A DNA stretch of 64,000 nucleotides from CAWJFJ01 sp963800065 (lineage in GTDB: Bacteria; Actinomycetota; Acidimicrobiia; Acidimicrobiales; UBA8190): positions 716,343 through 780,342 of the forward strand of contig CAWCZO010000011.1 in NCBI GenBank assembly GCA_963800065.1, read 5' to 3'. The number at the start of each line of letters is the position of its first letter. The first letter of the stretch is position 1. The notes beneath the pieces are model-generated. The model was not told where the DNA came from. It saw only the letters and a list, made by a program, of their open reading frames with translations, and searched no databases. Positions 1-10,453 of this stretch are shown here, piece after piece. Position numbers and translations under genes: made by a program.

Positions 1-2351
<2,351 letters not shown>

Positions 2352-2355
<4 letters not shown>

Positions 2356-2705
2356 CCGGCCGGGCCCTCCACGATCACCACCGGCTCCTCGGTGAGGACG
2401 AAGGCCAGCCGGTCGACGTCGAGGAACTTGGGGAGGTCGGCCCAGACGTCGGCGAAGTCCTTCTCGGCGATGTGCGCCTTGTACTCGTCCATGGAGGCGA
2501 AGAGCTGGACCGTGACCCCGTCGTAGCCGCCGTCGTCGCTCTCGCCGTAGTCGTCGAGGGGACGGTGGTGCTGCTCGTAGCGCACGACGTGGCTCCCGCT
2601 CCGGGTCGACGCCACCAGGGGACCGTGGTGGTGGCGCCAGTAGGAGTGGAAGTCCTCGGGTGACATCCCGTCCTTGCGCCGGACGAGGCAGGTGAGCGTG
2701 ATCAT
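2352..2705 (-). CDS. EthD-domain small protein (dimeric alpha-beta barrel)
   Basis: A 117-residue protein with the EthD/ABM-type ferredoxin-like fold pattern: MITLTCLVRRKDGMSPEDFH, then YWRHHHGPL (the recurrent HGP turn of EthD proteins) and a second half rich in FASMDEYKAH-like segments. EthD proteins take part in ether degradation in Rhodococcus, but most homologues are of unknown role or act as small-molecule binding proteins or decarboxylases. The start at 2705 is preceded by GGAGGA at a good distance. It is the last gene of a minus-strand pair after the HtrA-like protease. Its substrate cannot be told from sequence. Confidence 0.8.
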
Positions 2706-2764
2706 CGGGTTCCTCCGTCCTCGGGCACGGCCGTGGACCGCGAGGTTGCCACGAACGGCCGGCG

Positions 2765-3643
2765 TCAGGTGACGGTGACGGTGACGGTCAACTCCTCCAC
2801 CCCGCGGACCACGGTCAGCTCCACGGGGACGCCGGCTCCGGCGGCCTCGAGAGCGGTGGCCAGTTCGTCGACCGTGCCCACCGGGGTGCCGGCCACGGCG
2901 ACCAGCAGATCGCCCTGGGTGATCCCGGCGGCGGCGGCGGCCCCGCCGTCCTCCACGGCGCGGACGAGGATCCCGTCGCGTTCGGGCAGCCCCACCGAAC
3001 GGCGCAGACGCCGGGCCACCTGGGCGGGCGCCACGGCGATCCCCAGCCGGGGCCGGCGGGGCACCTCGCCGCGGCCCAGGGCCCCGACCCGCCGTTGCAG
3101 GTCCTCGTCGGCCGGGACGGCCAGGTAGAACCCGTCGCCGATCCGGTGGGTGTCGATCCCCACCAGTCTCCCGGCGCTGTCGACCAGGGGCCCGCCCGAC
3201 GACCCGCGGGCCAGAGGAGCGGTGTGCTCGAGGGCACCGGCCACCTTCCGGCCACCGGGACCGCGGAAGGCCACGTCGGTGGCCGAGACGAATCCGACAC
3301 TCACCCGCAGCCCGCGTCCGCCGGGGTTGGCGCAGCCCAGGACGGCATCGCCGACCCCCACCGGCGCCGTGCCCCACTCCAGGGCGGCGGCGTCGGCCGT
3401 GTCGACGGCCACCACGGCGAGGTCACCGTCGACGTCCACGCCGGCGGCCCGGCCCGGGGCCCGGCGGCCGTCGGCGAAGGTGACCACGGTCTCCTCGCCC
3501 CGCAGGTTGTGGGCGTTGGTCACCACCACACCGGCTCCCACCACGGCACCGCTCCCGCCCGCCCCCACACCCACCACCGAGGGTCCGACCTTCTCGGCCG
3601 CGCTCCGTACGGCGGCCGACAGTTCCTCCAGGACCTTTCCCAT
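2765..3643 (-). CDS. HtrA/DegP-like serine protease with PDZ domain
   Basis: A 292-residue trypsin-like protease followed by one PDZ domain (about 200-285). The catalytic triad is visible as His in VVTNAHNL (about 44), Asp in DVDGDLAVV (about 73) and Ser in LARGSSGGPL (about 148). No signal peptide or transmembrane segment precedes the protease domain, unlike most HtrA proteins, so it is either cytoplasmic or exported by an unseen route. The C-terminus ends in a Thr-Val run encoded by a 6-bp GACGGT repeat. GGGAGG precedes the ATG. It is divergent from an HxlR regulator across a 113-bp gap holding a strong palindrome, suggesting it may be under that regulator. Confidence 0.85.
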   Translation of the reverse strand: MGKVLEELSAAVRSAAEKVGPSVVGVGAGGSGAVVGAGVVVTNAHNLRGEETVVTFADGRRAPGRAAGVDVDGDLAVVAVDTADAAALEWGTAPVGVGDAVLGCANPGGRGLRVSVGFVSATDVAFRGPGGRKVAGALEHTAPLARGSSGGPLVDSAGRLVGIDTHRIGDGFYLAVPADEDLQRRVGALGRGEVPRRPRLGIAVAPAQVARRLRRSVGLPERDGILVRAVEDGGAAAAAGITQGDLLVAVAGTPVGTVDELATALEAAGAGVPVELTVVRGVEELTVTVTVT

Positions 3644-3709
3644 CTCCGTCCCTCCCGAGATCCGACGCCGACGGTCTCCACCCGGCGCCCTTCACTCTTG
3701 CCCGTTCAC

Positions 3710-3729
3710 TAGTCACTTGCAAGTTACTA
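3710..3729. promoter_or_regulatory. 20-bp near-perfect palindrome, likely HxlR operator
   Basis: TAGT-C-ACTTGCAAGT-T-ACTA is a 20-bp inverted repeat with a single mismatched pair around a perfect ACTTGCAAGT core. It sits in the divergent gap, 28 bp before the HxlR-family start and 67 bp from the protease start. HxlR proteins are dimeric winged-helix factors that usually bind such dyads in divergent promoters, so autoregulation plus control of the protease is inferred. Confidence 0.65.
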
Positions 3730-3756
3730 TTAACTACCACAGAAAGGGAGACCGGG

Positions 3757-4203
3757 ATGCACGGACGAACGGCGCTGAGCGAGGATGGGGCGGTGACCTC
3801 CGGGCTGGACGAGGCGATGGCCAGGGTCGGCGACCGGTGGACCCTCCTGGTGGTGGATGCCCTGCTGGAGAGGCCGCGCCGCTTCACGGAGCTCCAAGGC
3901 GACATCCCCCGGGTCGCCCCCAACGTCCTCACGGCCCGCCTGCGCCGCCTCGAGGACCAGGGCCTGGTCCTGGCCGTCCCCTATTCGGACCGGCCCCCGC
4001 GCCTCGAGTACAGGATCACCGAGGCCGGCCGCGAGCTGGCGGGGGCGTTGCGTCTCCTGGCCCGCTGGGGATCGCGGGAGTCGGGCGGGGAGGTGGAGGG
4101 GCCCCACCACCGGTCGTGCGGGACCGCCCTCGAGACCCGCTGGTTCTGCCCCACCTGCGCGCGGGTGGCCGACACCGACGACGACGATCTCTGCTGGGTC
4201 TGA
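3757..4203 (+). CDS. HxlR-family winged-helix regulator with C-terminal zinc ribbon
   Basis: A 148-residue transcription factor. The HxlR winged helix covers residues 15-110 (VGDRWTLLVVDALLERPRRF, PNVLTARLRRLEDQGLV, EYRITEAGREL). The tail adds a four-cysteine module (SCGTALETRWFCPTC and DLCWV) that looks like a zinc ribbon; such tails occur on some actinobacterial HxlR proteins. The start at 3757 follows AAAGGGA. The palindrome 28 bp upstream is the obvious binding site. Many HxlR proteins sense electrophiles or redox state, but no effector can be assigned here. Confidence 0.9.
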   Translation: MHGRTALSEDGAVTSGLDEAMARVGDRWTLLVVDALLERPRRFTELQGDIPRVAPNVLTARLRRLEDQGLVLAVPYSDRPPRLEYRITEAGRELAGALRLLARWGSRESGGEVEGPHHRSCGTALETRWFCPTCARVADTDDDDLCWV

Positions 4204-4238
4204 GGTGCCGACGGCCCCGGGCACCCCGATCGACCTCG

Positions 4239-4252
4239 GGAGTGATCACTCC
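4239..4252. promoter_or_regulatory. Perfect 14-bp palindrome GGAGTGATCACTCC upstream of merR-menG-menF
   Basis: GGAGTGATCACTCC ends 12 bp before the GTG start of the MerR regulator. Its inner 12 bp, GAGTGATCACTC, occurs again at 11301-11312 in the menB/menE divergent gap. Two identical dyads at two promoters of one pathway strongly suggest a shared operator. The MerR protein encoded next to the first copy is the natural candidate binder; this is inferred. Confidence 0.65.
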
Positions 4253-4264
4253 TAGAGTGAGGTC

Positions 4265-5044
4265 GTGGAGTACCGGGTCGAGGCGTTGGCGGCAGCGGCC
4301 GGGGTGTCGGTGGACACGGTCCGCTTCTATCAGGGCAGGGGGCTCCTCGACCTGCCCCGGCGGGTGGGCCGGGTCGCTCTCTACGGCGACGAGCACCTCG
4401 AGCGCCTGAGGCGGGTGAAGGCCCTCCAGCAGCGCGGCTTCAGCCTGGTGGTGATCGCCCGGATCCTGGGCGGCGAGCTCGACGAAGCCGACGAGGCCCT
4501 GGTCGAGGCGGTGGTGGCCGGCGGCGACGAGGCCGACGGGGAGCAGGAGGAGTTCTGGACCCTGGCCGAGCTGGGCCGGCGCGCCGGGGTGCCCGAGACG
4601 CTCCTCGAGGCCCTCGAGCGCGAAGGGGTCCTCGTCCCCCGGCACAGAAGCGGCGCCGCCCGCTACACCGAGGCGGACCTGGTGGCCCTGCGGGCGGGCT
4701 TGAAGCTCCTCGAGTACGGCCTGCCCCTCGGTGAGGTTCTCGAGCTGGCCCGGGCCCACGAGCAGGCGGCACGACTGGTGGCCGAGCAGGCCGTGACCCT
4801 GTTCGACCGCCACGTCCGCCAGGCCCGGCGCGGCGGCGACGGGGCCCGGGCGGCGGCCGAGACCGTCGAGGCCTTCCACGCCCTCCTCCCGGCCACGGTG
4901 GCCCTGGTGGCACACCACTTCCGGCGCATCCTCCTGGCCGTGGCCCAGGAACACATCGAGGCGGTGGGCGACGACGAGGAGCTGGCCGCCGTCCAGTCGG
5001 AGTCGGCACGACGTCTCGAGCCCCCGATGGCGGCCGACGGGTGA
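4265..5044 (+). CDS. MerR-family regulator with two MerR-type HTH regions, leading the men genes
   Basis: 259 residues. Residues 2-70 are a standard MerR winged helix (YRVEALAAAAGVSVDTVRFY, then LLDL and RVALYGDEHLERLRRVKALQ). A second MerR-like helix-turn-helix follows at about 98-165 (FWTLAELGRRAGVPETLLEA and ARYTEADLVALRAGLKLLEY). The remainder is helical with no metal-binding cysteines, so this is not a metal sensor. The GTG start was chosen because it begins the HTH directly. The gene ends in a GTGA overlap with menG and so is translationally coupled to menaquinone synthesis. The palindrome in front of it is repeated at menB/menE. I infer a pathway-specific regulator; whether activator or repressor is not visible. 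Confidence 0.88.
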   Translation: MEYRVEALAAAAGVSVDTVRFYQGRGLLDLPRRVGRVALYGDEHLERLRRVKALQQRGFSLVVIARILGGELDEADEALVEAVVAGGDEADGEQEEFWTLAELGRRAGVPETLLEALEREGVLVPRHRSGAARYTEADLVALRAGLKLLEYGLPLGEVLELARAHEQAARLVAEQAVTLFDRHVRQARRGGDGARAAAETVEAFHALLPATVALVAHHFRRILLAVAQEHIEAVGDDEELAAVQSESARRLEPPMAADG

Positions 5045-5742
5045 GGGGGACGCCACCGCCGGAGGCGCTCCCCCAGGGTTCGGACAAGGCCCGGGCCGTG
5101 CGCTCGATGTTCGACGCCGTGGCCCCGCGCTACGACCTGGTCAACCGCGTCATGACCTTCGGACTGGACCGGCGGTGGCGACGGGCCACGGTGGCCGCCC
5201 TGGACCTCCCCGACGGCTCGACGGTGGCCGACCTGGCCTGCGGGACGGGCGACCTCTGCGCCGATCTGGCCGGCGTGGGCCTGGCCCCCATCGGCTTCGA
5301 CCTCTCGGCCGGGATGCTGGCCGCCGCCCACACCGCCGCCCCCCTGGTACGGGCCGACGTCGTCTCGCTCCCCCTCCCCGGCGCGTCGGTGGACGGGGCC
5401 ACCTGCGGCTTCGCCCTCCGCAATCTGGTCGACCTCCGCGCGTTCCTGGCCGAGCTGGCCCGGATCGTCCGCCCCGGCGGGCGGATCGCTCTCCTCGAGG
5501 TGGCCGAGCCGACACACCCCGCCCTGCGCCTCGGTCACCGCTTCTACTTCACCCGTGTCGTCCCTCGGATCGGCGCCGCCCTCTCCGACGCCGGCGCCTA
5601 CCGGTACCTCCCCCGTTCGGTCGTCTACCTTCCCCCCGTCGAGGCTCTCGTCGGGGCCGTGGCCGACGCCGGCTTCCCCGACGTCCACCGTCGGACCATG
5701 TCGGGCGGGGTCGTCCAGCTCCTGGTGGGGACGCGGTCGTGA
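5041..5742 (+). CDS. menG: Demethylmenaquinone methyltransferase
   Basis: 233 residues, a UbiE/MenG-type class I SAM methyltransferase carrying out the last menaquinone step (methylation of demethylmenaquinone). Signature elements are SMFDAVAPRYDLVNRVMTFG near the N-terminus, the SAM loop ADLACGTGDLC (about 63-73) and GATCGFALRNLVDLRAFLAE in the second UbiE motif. The GTG start lies in a GTGA overlap with the MerR gene, and the 3' end shares a GTGA with menF. UbiE homologues can also act on ubiquinone, but the surrounding men genes make menaquinone certain enough. Confidence 0.95.
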   Translation: MRGTPPPEALPQGSDKARAVRSMFDAVAPRYDLVNRVMTFGLDRRWRRATVAALDLPDGSTVADLACGTGDLCADLAGVGLAPIGFDLSAGMLAAAHTAAPLVRADVVSLPLPGASVDGATCGFALRNLVDLRAFLAELARIVRPGGRIALLEVAEPTHPALRLGHRFYFTRVVPRIGAALSDAGAYRYLPRSVVYLPPVEALVGAVADAGFPDVHRRTMSGGVVQLLVGTRS

Positions 5743-7034
5743 CGCCCGTCTCCCCCGTCACGGGCAGCCCCGTCGCCGGCGGCCCCGTCACCGGCGGCCC
5801 CGTCACCGGCACCAGGTTGGTGGCGACGACGGTGGCCCTCGAGACGGCCGTCGATCTGGCCCGGGTGGCCGGCGACCACGGTGTGCTGTGGGCCCGGTCG
5901 GGGGGGGTGAGCCTGGCCGGGCGGGGGGTGGCGGCCCGTGTGCCCGTCCGTCTGGGCGACGGTGGCCCGGCCGGCGGGGAGGTGGCCGCCTCGCTGGCCG
6001 CCATCGAGTGGGACGGCCCCCACCCCCCGGTGGCCGTCGGGGCGCTCCCCTTCGCCCCGTCGGGACGGGCCGAGATGGTGGTCCCGGCCGTCCTCGTGCG
6101 CCGCCTGGCCGACGGCTCGTGCTGGTTGACGGTGACGTCGTCGGACCCGGGCCCGGAGATCGACGGGATCCGGCGGCGGCTGGCGTCGGCCCCGCTCCCG
6201 ACCGAGGCGACCGGACCGCGGGAGTTTTGGGTCCGCTCCGAGATCGACCGCGACGCCTGGTGCCGACTGGTGGTCGACGCCGCCTCCGTGGTGGCGGCCG
6301 GACGCCTGGACAAGGTCGTCCTCGCCCGCGCCGTGACGGTGGTGGCCGACCGGGCCTTCCGGCCCGTCGAGGTGGCCCGCCGGCTCACGGCGGCGTACCC
6401 CTCGTGCATGGTCTTCTCGGTCGCCGGTTTCGTGGGCGCCAGCCCCGAGCTGCTGGTGGAGCGGCGCGGCGAGGAGGTCCGTTCGGAGCCGCTGGCCGGG
6501 ACGGCGGCCCGGACCGGCCCCGGCGGCGGGGACGACGAGTTGGCCCCGTTGCTGTCGTCGGCCAAGGAGCGCGGCGAGCACCGTCTGGTGGTGGACGCCG
6601 TCTCCGCCGCTCTGTGGCGCTACTGCGACGAGCTCACCGTGCCCCCGGTCCCGGCGCTGGTGCCCCTGGGGACGCTGGCCCATCTGGGCACGCGGATCGT
6701 GGGCCGTCTGCGCCGGCCCCTCCCCACGGCCCTCGACCTGGTGGGCGCCATCCATCCCAGCCCGGCCGTCGGGGGGACGCCGACCGACGCCGCCCTCGGC
6801 TACATCGGCGCCGTCGAGGGGCTCGAGCGGGGCCGCTACGCGGGACCGGTCGGGTGGGTGGATGCCCACGGCGACGGCTGCTTCGCCGTGGGCATCCGCT
6901 CGGCCCAGATCGAGGGACCCCGGGCCCGTCTGATGGCCGGGGTCGGCGTGGTGGCCGGGTCCGATCCGGCCGCCGAGCTGGCCGAGACCGACCTCAAGCT
7001 CCAGCCCATGCTGGCCGCCCTCGTCCGCCCCTGA
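5739..7034 (+). CDS. menF: Isochorismate synthase
   Basis: 431 residues of the chorismate-binding (ADC synthase/isochorismate synthase) family; makes isochorismate from chorismate to feed MenD. Seen are FVGASPELLVER, PLAGTAARTG, SSAKERGEHRLVVDAVS, IHPSPAVGGTPTDAALGYIG and the C-terminal YAGPVGWVDAHGDGCFAVGI with its Mg-binding acids. The start is taken as the GTG at 5739, in a GTGA overlap with the menG stop. The first 25 residues are an odd Val-Thr-Gly/Gly-Pro repeat encoded by a 15-bp DNA repeat (5757-5813), probably a disordered leader. Salicylate synthases share this fold, but the men context favours MenF. Confidence 0.93.
   Translation: MTPVSPVTGSPVAGGPVTGGPVTGTRLVATTVALETAVDLARVAGDHGVLWARSGGVSLAGRGVAARVPVRLGDGGPAGGEVAASLAAIEWDGPHPPVAVGALPFAPSGRAEMVVPAVLVRRLADGSCWLTVTSSDPGPEIDGIRRRLASAPLPTEATGPREFWVRSEIDRDAWCRLVVDAASVVAAGRLDKVVLARAVTVVADRAFRPVEVARRLTAAYPSCMVFSVAGFVGASPELLVERRGEEVRSEPLAGTAARTGPGGGDDELAPLLSSAKERGEHRLVVDAVSAALWRYCDELTVPPVPALVPLGTLAHLGTRIVGRLRRPLPTALDLVGAIHPSPAVGGTPTDAALGYIGAVEGLERGRYAGPVGWVDAHGDGCFAVGIRSAQIEGPRARLMAGVGVVAGSDPAAELAETDLKLQPMLAALVRP
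5757..5813 (+). repeat. 15-bp tandem repeat at the 5' end of menF
   Basis: Three full and one partial copy of a 15-bp unit (GTCACCGGCGGCCCC and variants) encode a Val-Thr/Ala-Gly-Gly/Ser-Pro pattern. The repeat stays in frame and precedes the enzyme fold. Confidence 0.7.
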
Positions 7035-7041
7035 GACGAGG

Positions 7042-8757
7042 TCAGACCGGCACCGCGTCGAGGGCGGCGCCCGCCGCCGCGTGGAGCTCGTCGTGGACGG
7101 CCACGTTGGCCGTCCTCTCGGTCCGGACCACGATCACGGTGATCCCGCCGACGTCGAGAGCCGACGCCACCGCCGGCCCCAGCTCGGCGGCGGAGGCGAT
7201 CCCGGAGGCGGCCAGGCCGTGGACGGCGGCCAGGGCCACCAGGTCCACGTCGTGGGGGACGGCGAAGAGCCGCTCGAAGACGGCGGCGGGGAGCGAGGTG
7301 GCCTGGGGCAGGAACGAGAAGATCCCCCCGCCCCGGTTGTCGACCACCACGATGACGGCGTCGAGGCCCCGGCCGGCCGCCCCCACCAGGGCCCCGGCGT
7401 CGTGGAGGAAGGCCAGGTCCCCGAGGAGGCCGACCGTCGGCCGCCCCCCCGACCCGGCCGCCGCCCCCAGGACGGTGGACAGGGTCCCGTCGATTCCGTT
7501 GGCACCGCGGTTGGCCATGACCCGGACCCCGGCGCGCGGCGCGGCGTACCACTCGACGTCGCGGATGGGCATCGACGAGGCCACCACCAGAGCGGCGTCG
7601 GCGGGGAGCGCCGAGACCAGGGCCCGGGCCACGCCCGGCTCGGTCGGTTCCCGGTGGCCGGCGAGGACCCGTCCGAAGGCCTCCTGGGCCACCCGCTCGC
7701 CGTCGGCCCACAGCCGCGTCCAGGCCTCGGGCGCCGGGGCCGGGTCCTGCCCGGCCAGGGCGGCGCACAGGGCGGCCGGCTCGGCCGCCACCACCGTGGT
7801 GGCCGAGCGGTCGGGGTCGAACCAGGCGCCGTGGGCCTCCACCGTCACCTGGTCGGCCTGTGACGAGGCCAGCCACTGGGCCAGGACCCGGGAGGCGGGG
7901 AGGGCACCGAGACGCAGGACCGCCTCCGGCCTGCCCCGACGGGCGAACGGGTCGTGGCGCAGGAGGGCGTCGAAGGCGGCCACCGTGGCCGGCGCCGGCA
8001 CCCGGGCGGTCGAGCAGGCGGCGGCCAGGACGGGCCAGCCCAGACGGTCGGCCAGCCGGTGGACGGAGGCCGGATCGCCGGTCCCGGCGCCCGCCACGAT
8101 CACCCCGGACCGCCCCGACAGGCGTCTGGCCAGCCCCTCGACGCCGGGCGGCACCGACGCCGGGGCGGACCGGGCCTCGTGCCAGCCGGTGCCACCGGGG
8201 CGCCCGGGGGGAAGGGGCCCGGGGCGCCCCACCAGTGGCTCGCGGAAGGCCAGGTTGAGGTGGACGGGACCGGGCCGGCCCCCGCCACCGCGCGCCTCGA
8301 GGACCACCCGCGAGGCCAGCGAGCGCCAGCTGTGGGCCACGACCGGGTCGGGGACACCGGGGTCGGCCCGCCAACGGACGGCCCGACCGTAGAGGTCGGC
8401 CTGCTCGATCGTCTGGGGGGAACCGACGCCGTGGGCCTCGGGCGGGCGGTCGGCGGTGACGACCACCAGGGGGATCCCGGCGTGGTGGGACTCGATCACC
8501 GCCGGGTGGAGTTCGGCGGCGGCCGTCCCGCTGGTGGTGAGCACGGGGGCCGGGTCCCCGGTGCGCAGCCCCAGCCCCAGGGCGAAGAACGCCGCCGACC
8601 GTTCGTCGAGGAAGACGTGGAGGCGGATCCGGGCGTCACCGGCCAGGGCCAGGACCATCGGCGTGGAGCGCGAGCCGGGGGCCACCACGGCGTCGGTCAC
8701 CCCGGCCCGGACCCACTCGTCGACGGCGGTGGCGCAGAAGGTCGCCGCTACGTCCAC
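7042..8757 (-). CDS. menD: 2-succinyl-5-enolpyruvyl-6-hydroxy-3-cyclohexene-1-carboxylate synthase (SEPHCHC synthase)
   Basis: 571 residues, a thiamine-diphosphate enzyme that condenses isochorismate with 2-oxoglutarate. N-terminal pyrimidine-binding domain: VVAPGSRSTPMVLAL (about 25), the catalytic Glu region DERSAAFFALGLG (about 51), TTSGTAAAELHPAVIE (about 74). C-terminal ThDP/Mg domain: GLLGDLAFLHDAGAL and VVDNRGGGIFSFLP, the MenD version of the GDG...NN motif. Length is normal (about 550-570). It is convergent with menF (7-bp gap) and divergent from menH with only 17 bp between the starts, so the two start regions must overlap. Confidence 0.96.
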   Translation of the reverse strand: MDVAATFCATAVDEWVRAGVTDAVVAPGSRSTPMVLALAGDARIRLHVFLDERSAAFFALGLGLRTGDPAPVLTTSGTAAAELHPAVIESHHAGIPLVVVTADRPPEAHGVGSPQTIEQADLYGRAVRWRADPGVPDPVVAHSWRSLASRVVLEARGGGGRPGPVHLNLAFREPLVGRPGPLPPGRPGGTGWHEARSAPASVPPGVEGLARRLSGRSGVIVAGAGTGDPASVHRLADRLGWPVLAAACSTARVPAPATVAAFDALLRHDPFARRGRPEAVLRLGALPASRVLAQWLASSQADQVTVEAHGAWFDPDRSATTVVAAEPAALCAALAGQDPAPAPEAWTRLWADGERVAQEAFGRVLAGHREPTEPGVARALVSALPADAALVVASSMPIRDVEWYAAPRAGVRVMANRGANGIDGTLSTVLGAAAGSGGRPTVGLLGDLAFLHDAGALVGAAGRGLDAVIVVVDNRGGGIFSFLPQATSLPAAVFERLFAVPHDVDLVALAAVHGLAASGIASAAELGPAVASALDVGGITVIVVRTERTANVAVHDELHAAAGAALDAVPV

Positions 8758-8774
8758 GGTGCCACCATGGTGCC

Positions 8775-9542
8775 GTGCTCTACGCCGAGGTCGAGGGTCG
8801 GGGGCCCCGCCTGGTCCTCGTGCACGGCTTTACCCAGACCCGCCGGTCGTGGGGCCCCCTGGCCGCCGACCTGGCGGCCGACCACGAGGTGATCAGGGTC
8901 GACGCCCCCGGCCACGGCCGCTCGGCGGCGCTGGCCGCCGACATGACGGGGGGCGCCGAGCTGCTGGGCGAGACCGGGGGGAGGGCCACCTACGTCGGCT
9001 ACTCCATGGGGGCCCGGCTGTGTCTCCACCTCGCCCTGGCCCGTCCCGACCTGGTGACGGCCCTGGTCCTGGTGGGGGGGACGGCGGGCATCGGTGACGC
9101 CGCCGAGAGAGAGTCCCGGCGGCGCCACGACGAGGCGCTGGCCGTCGAGCTGGAGACGGTGGGGGTGGCCGAGTTCGTCCGCCGCTGGCTGGCCCAGCCC
9201 CTCTTCGCCGGCCTGGACGGGGCCGCCGCCGGAGTGGACGCCCGACTCGAGAACACGGTGGCCGGGCTGGCGGCCAGCCTCCGACTGGCGGGCACGGGCG
9301 CCCAGGAGCCGCTCTGGACGCGCCTGTCCGAGCTGGCCATGCCCGTCCTGGCCGTGGCCGGGGAGCGCGACGACGCCTTCCGGGCCCGGGCCGGGCAGCT
9401 GGCCGCCGTCGTCGGTGGCAACGCCCAGGTGGCCGTCGTCCCCGGGGCCGGTCACGCCGCCCACAGCGAGGCGCCGGCCGACTTCCTCGCCATCCTGCGG
9501 CGCTTTCTGGCCCGGACCGACGCCGGCGGCGGCGGCCCCTAG
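8775..9542 (+). CDS. menH: Alpha/beta hydrolase, SHCHC synthase-like
   Basis: 255 residues with an alpha/beta hydrolase fold: oxyanion-loop VHGFTQTRRSW (about 20), nucleophile elbow GYSMGARL with Ser at about 77, Asp in AGERDDAF and His in PGAGHAAH. MenH eliminates pyruvate from SEPHCHC to give SHCHC. The FTQTRRSW stretch and GYSMGARL elbow are the pattern typical of MenH, and the gene lies back-to-back with menD, so MenH is the best call; a generic hydrolase cannot be excluded. The GTG at 8775 is the only sensible in-frame start. Confidence 0.87.
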   Translation: MLYAEVEGRGPRLVLVHGFTQTRRSWGPLAADLAADHEVIRVDAPGHGRSAALAADMTGGAELLGETGGRATYVGYSMGARLCLHLALARPDLVTALVLVGGTAGIGDAAERESRRRHDEALAVELETVGVAEFVRRWLAQPLFAGLDGAAAGVDARLENTVAGLAASLRLAGTGAQEPLWTRLSELAMPVLAVAGERDDAFRARAGQLAAVVGGNAQVAVVPGAGHAAHSEAPADFLAILRRFLARTDAGGGGP

Positions 9543-9574
9543 CGCGCCACCCGTCGGGTCACCCGCCGGGACGC

Positions 9575-10449
9575 TCATCGGGCCCACAGCCCGGCGGCCA
9601 GCGCGGCGGCGAAGGCGAGCTGGAAACGGCTCGTCCGGCCCAGGGCCGCCACCAGACCGGGGCCCACGGCGCCGGTCCGGACCAGGCGCAGCGGCGTCAC
9701 GGCCAGGGGGGTGGCGACCAAGGCCAGCAGGGCCCACGGCGTCGCCGCCACGGCCAGCCCCACGGCGCACAACGGGGCGCCGACCACCAGGGCGGCATAG
9801 AGCAGCCGGGTGCGCCGGTCGCCCAGGCGGACGGCCAGGGTGCGCTTACCGGCGGCGGCGTCGCCGGACCGGTCCCGGAGGTTGTTCACCACCAGGAGGG
9901 CGGTGGCCAGGAGGCCGACGGGGACCGAGGCGCCCAGGGCCAGGGCCGACAGACGGCCCTCTTCGACGTAGGCCGATCCGGTGACGGCGACCACCCCGAA
10001 GAAGACGAAGACGAAGACCTCGCCGAACCCGGCGTAGCCGTAGGGGCGGGGGCCTCCCGTGTAGGCCCAGGCGGCGGCCAGGCAGGCCACGCCGACGGCG
10101 ATCAGCCAGGGCTGGGCGGCGGCGGCCAGAGCCAGGCCGGCGGCCCCGGCCACGGCCAGGCTGGCCAGCGCCGCCCGGCGGACGGCCACGGGCGAGGCCA
10201 GGCCGGTGGCCACCAGGCGGACCGGTCCCACCCGGTCGGCGTCGGTGCCGCGGACGCCGTCCTGGTAGTCGTTGGCGTAATTCACCCCGACCTGGAGGGC
10301 CAGGGCCACGACCAGGGCCACCACCGCCCGCCAGGCCCAGACCGGGCCCGCCCCGCCGGCCACCGCCGTTCCCACCAGGACCGGGGCCACCGCCGCCGGC
10401 AGGGTCCGGGGCGCGCACCCAGAACCCACCGGTTGCCGGCGATCCCCAC
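9575..10449 (-). CDS. menA: 1,4-dihydroxy-2-naphthoate polyprenyltransferase, apparent single-base frameshift near start
   Basis: Integral membrane UbiA-family prenyltransferase that attaches the isoprenoid tail to DHNA. The first Asp motif NDYQDGVRGTDADRVGP, a second motif NNLRDRSGD and about eight hydrophobic segments are visible. The uninterrupted frame can start only at a GTG at 10429, giving MGSGCAPRTLP (284 residues) without a clear ribosome site. In the neighbouring frame a GTG at 10449, four bases after the menB stop, reads MGIAGNRWVLGARP. Joining the frames with one extra C in the C-run at 10408-10411 gives WVLGARPRTLP, the N-terminal motif expected of actinobacterial MenA. I therefore annotate from 10449 with a probable one-base deletion (real or sequencing). 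Confidence 0.85.
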
Positions 10450-10453
10450 GGCC

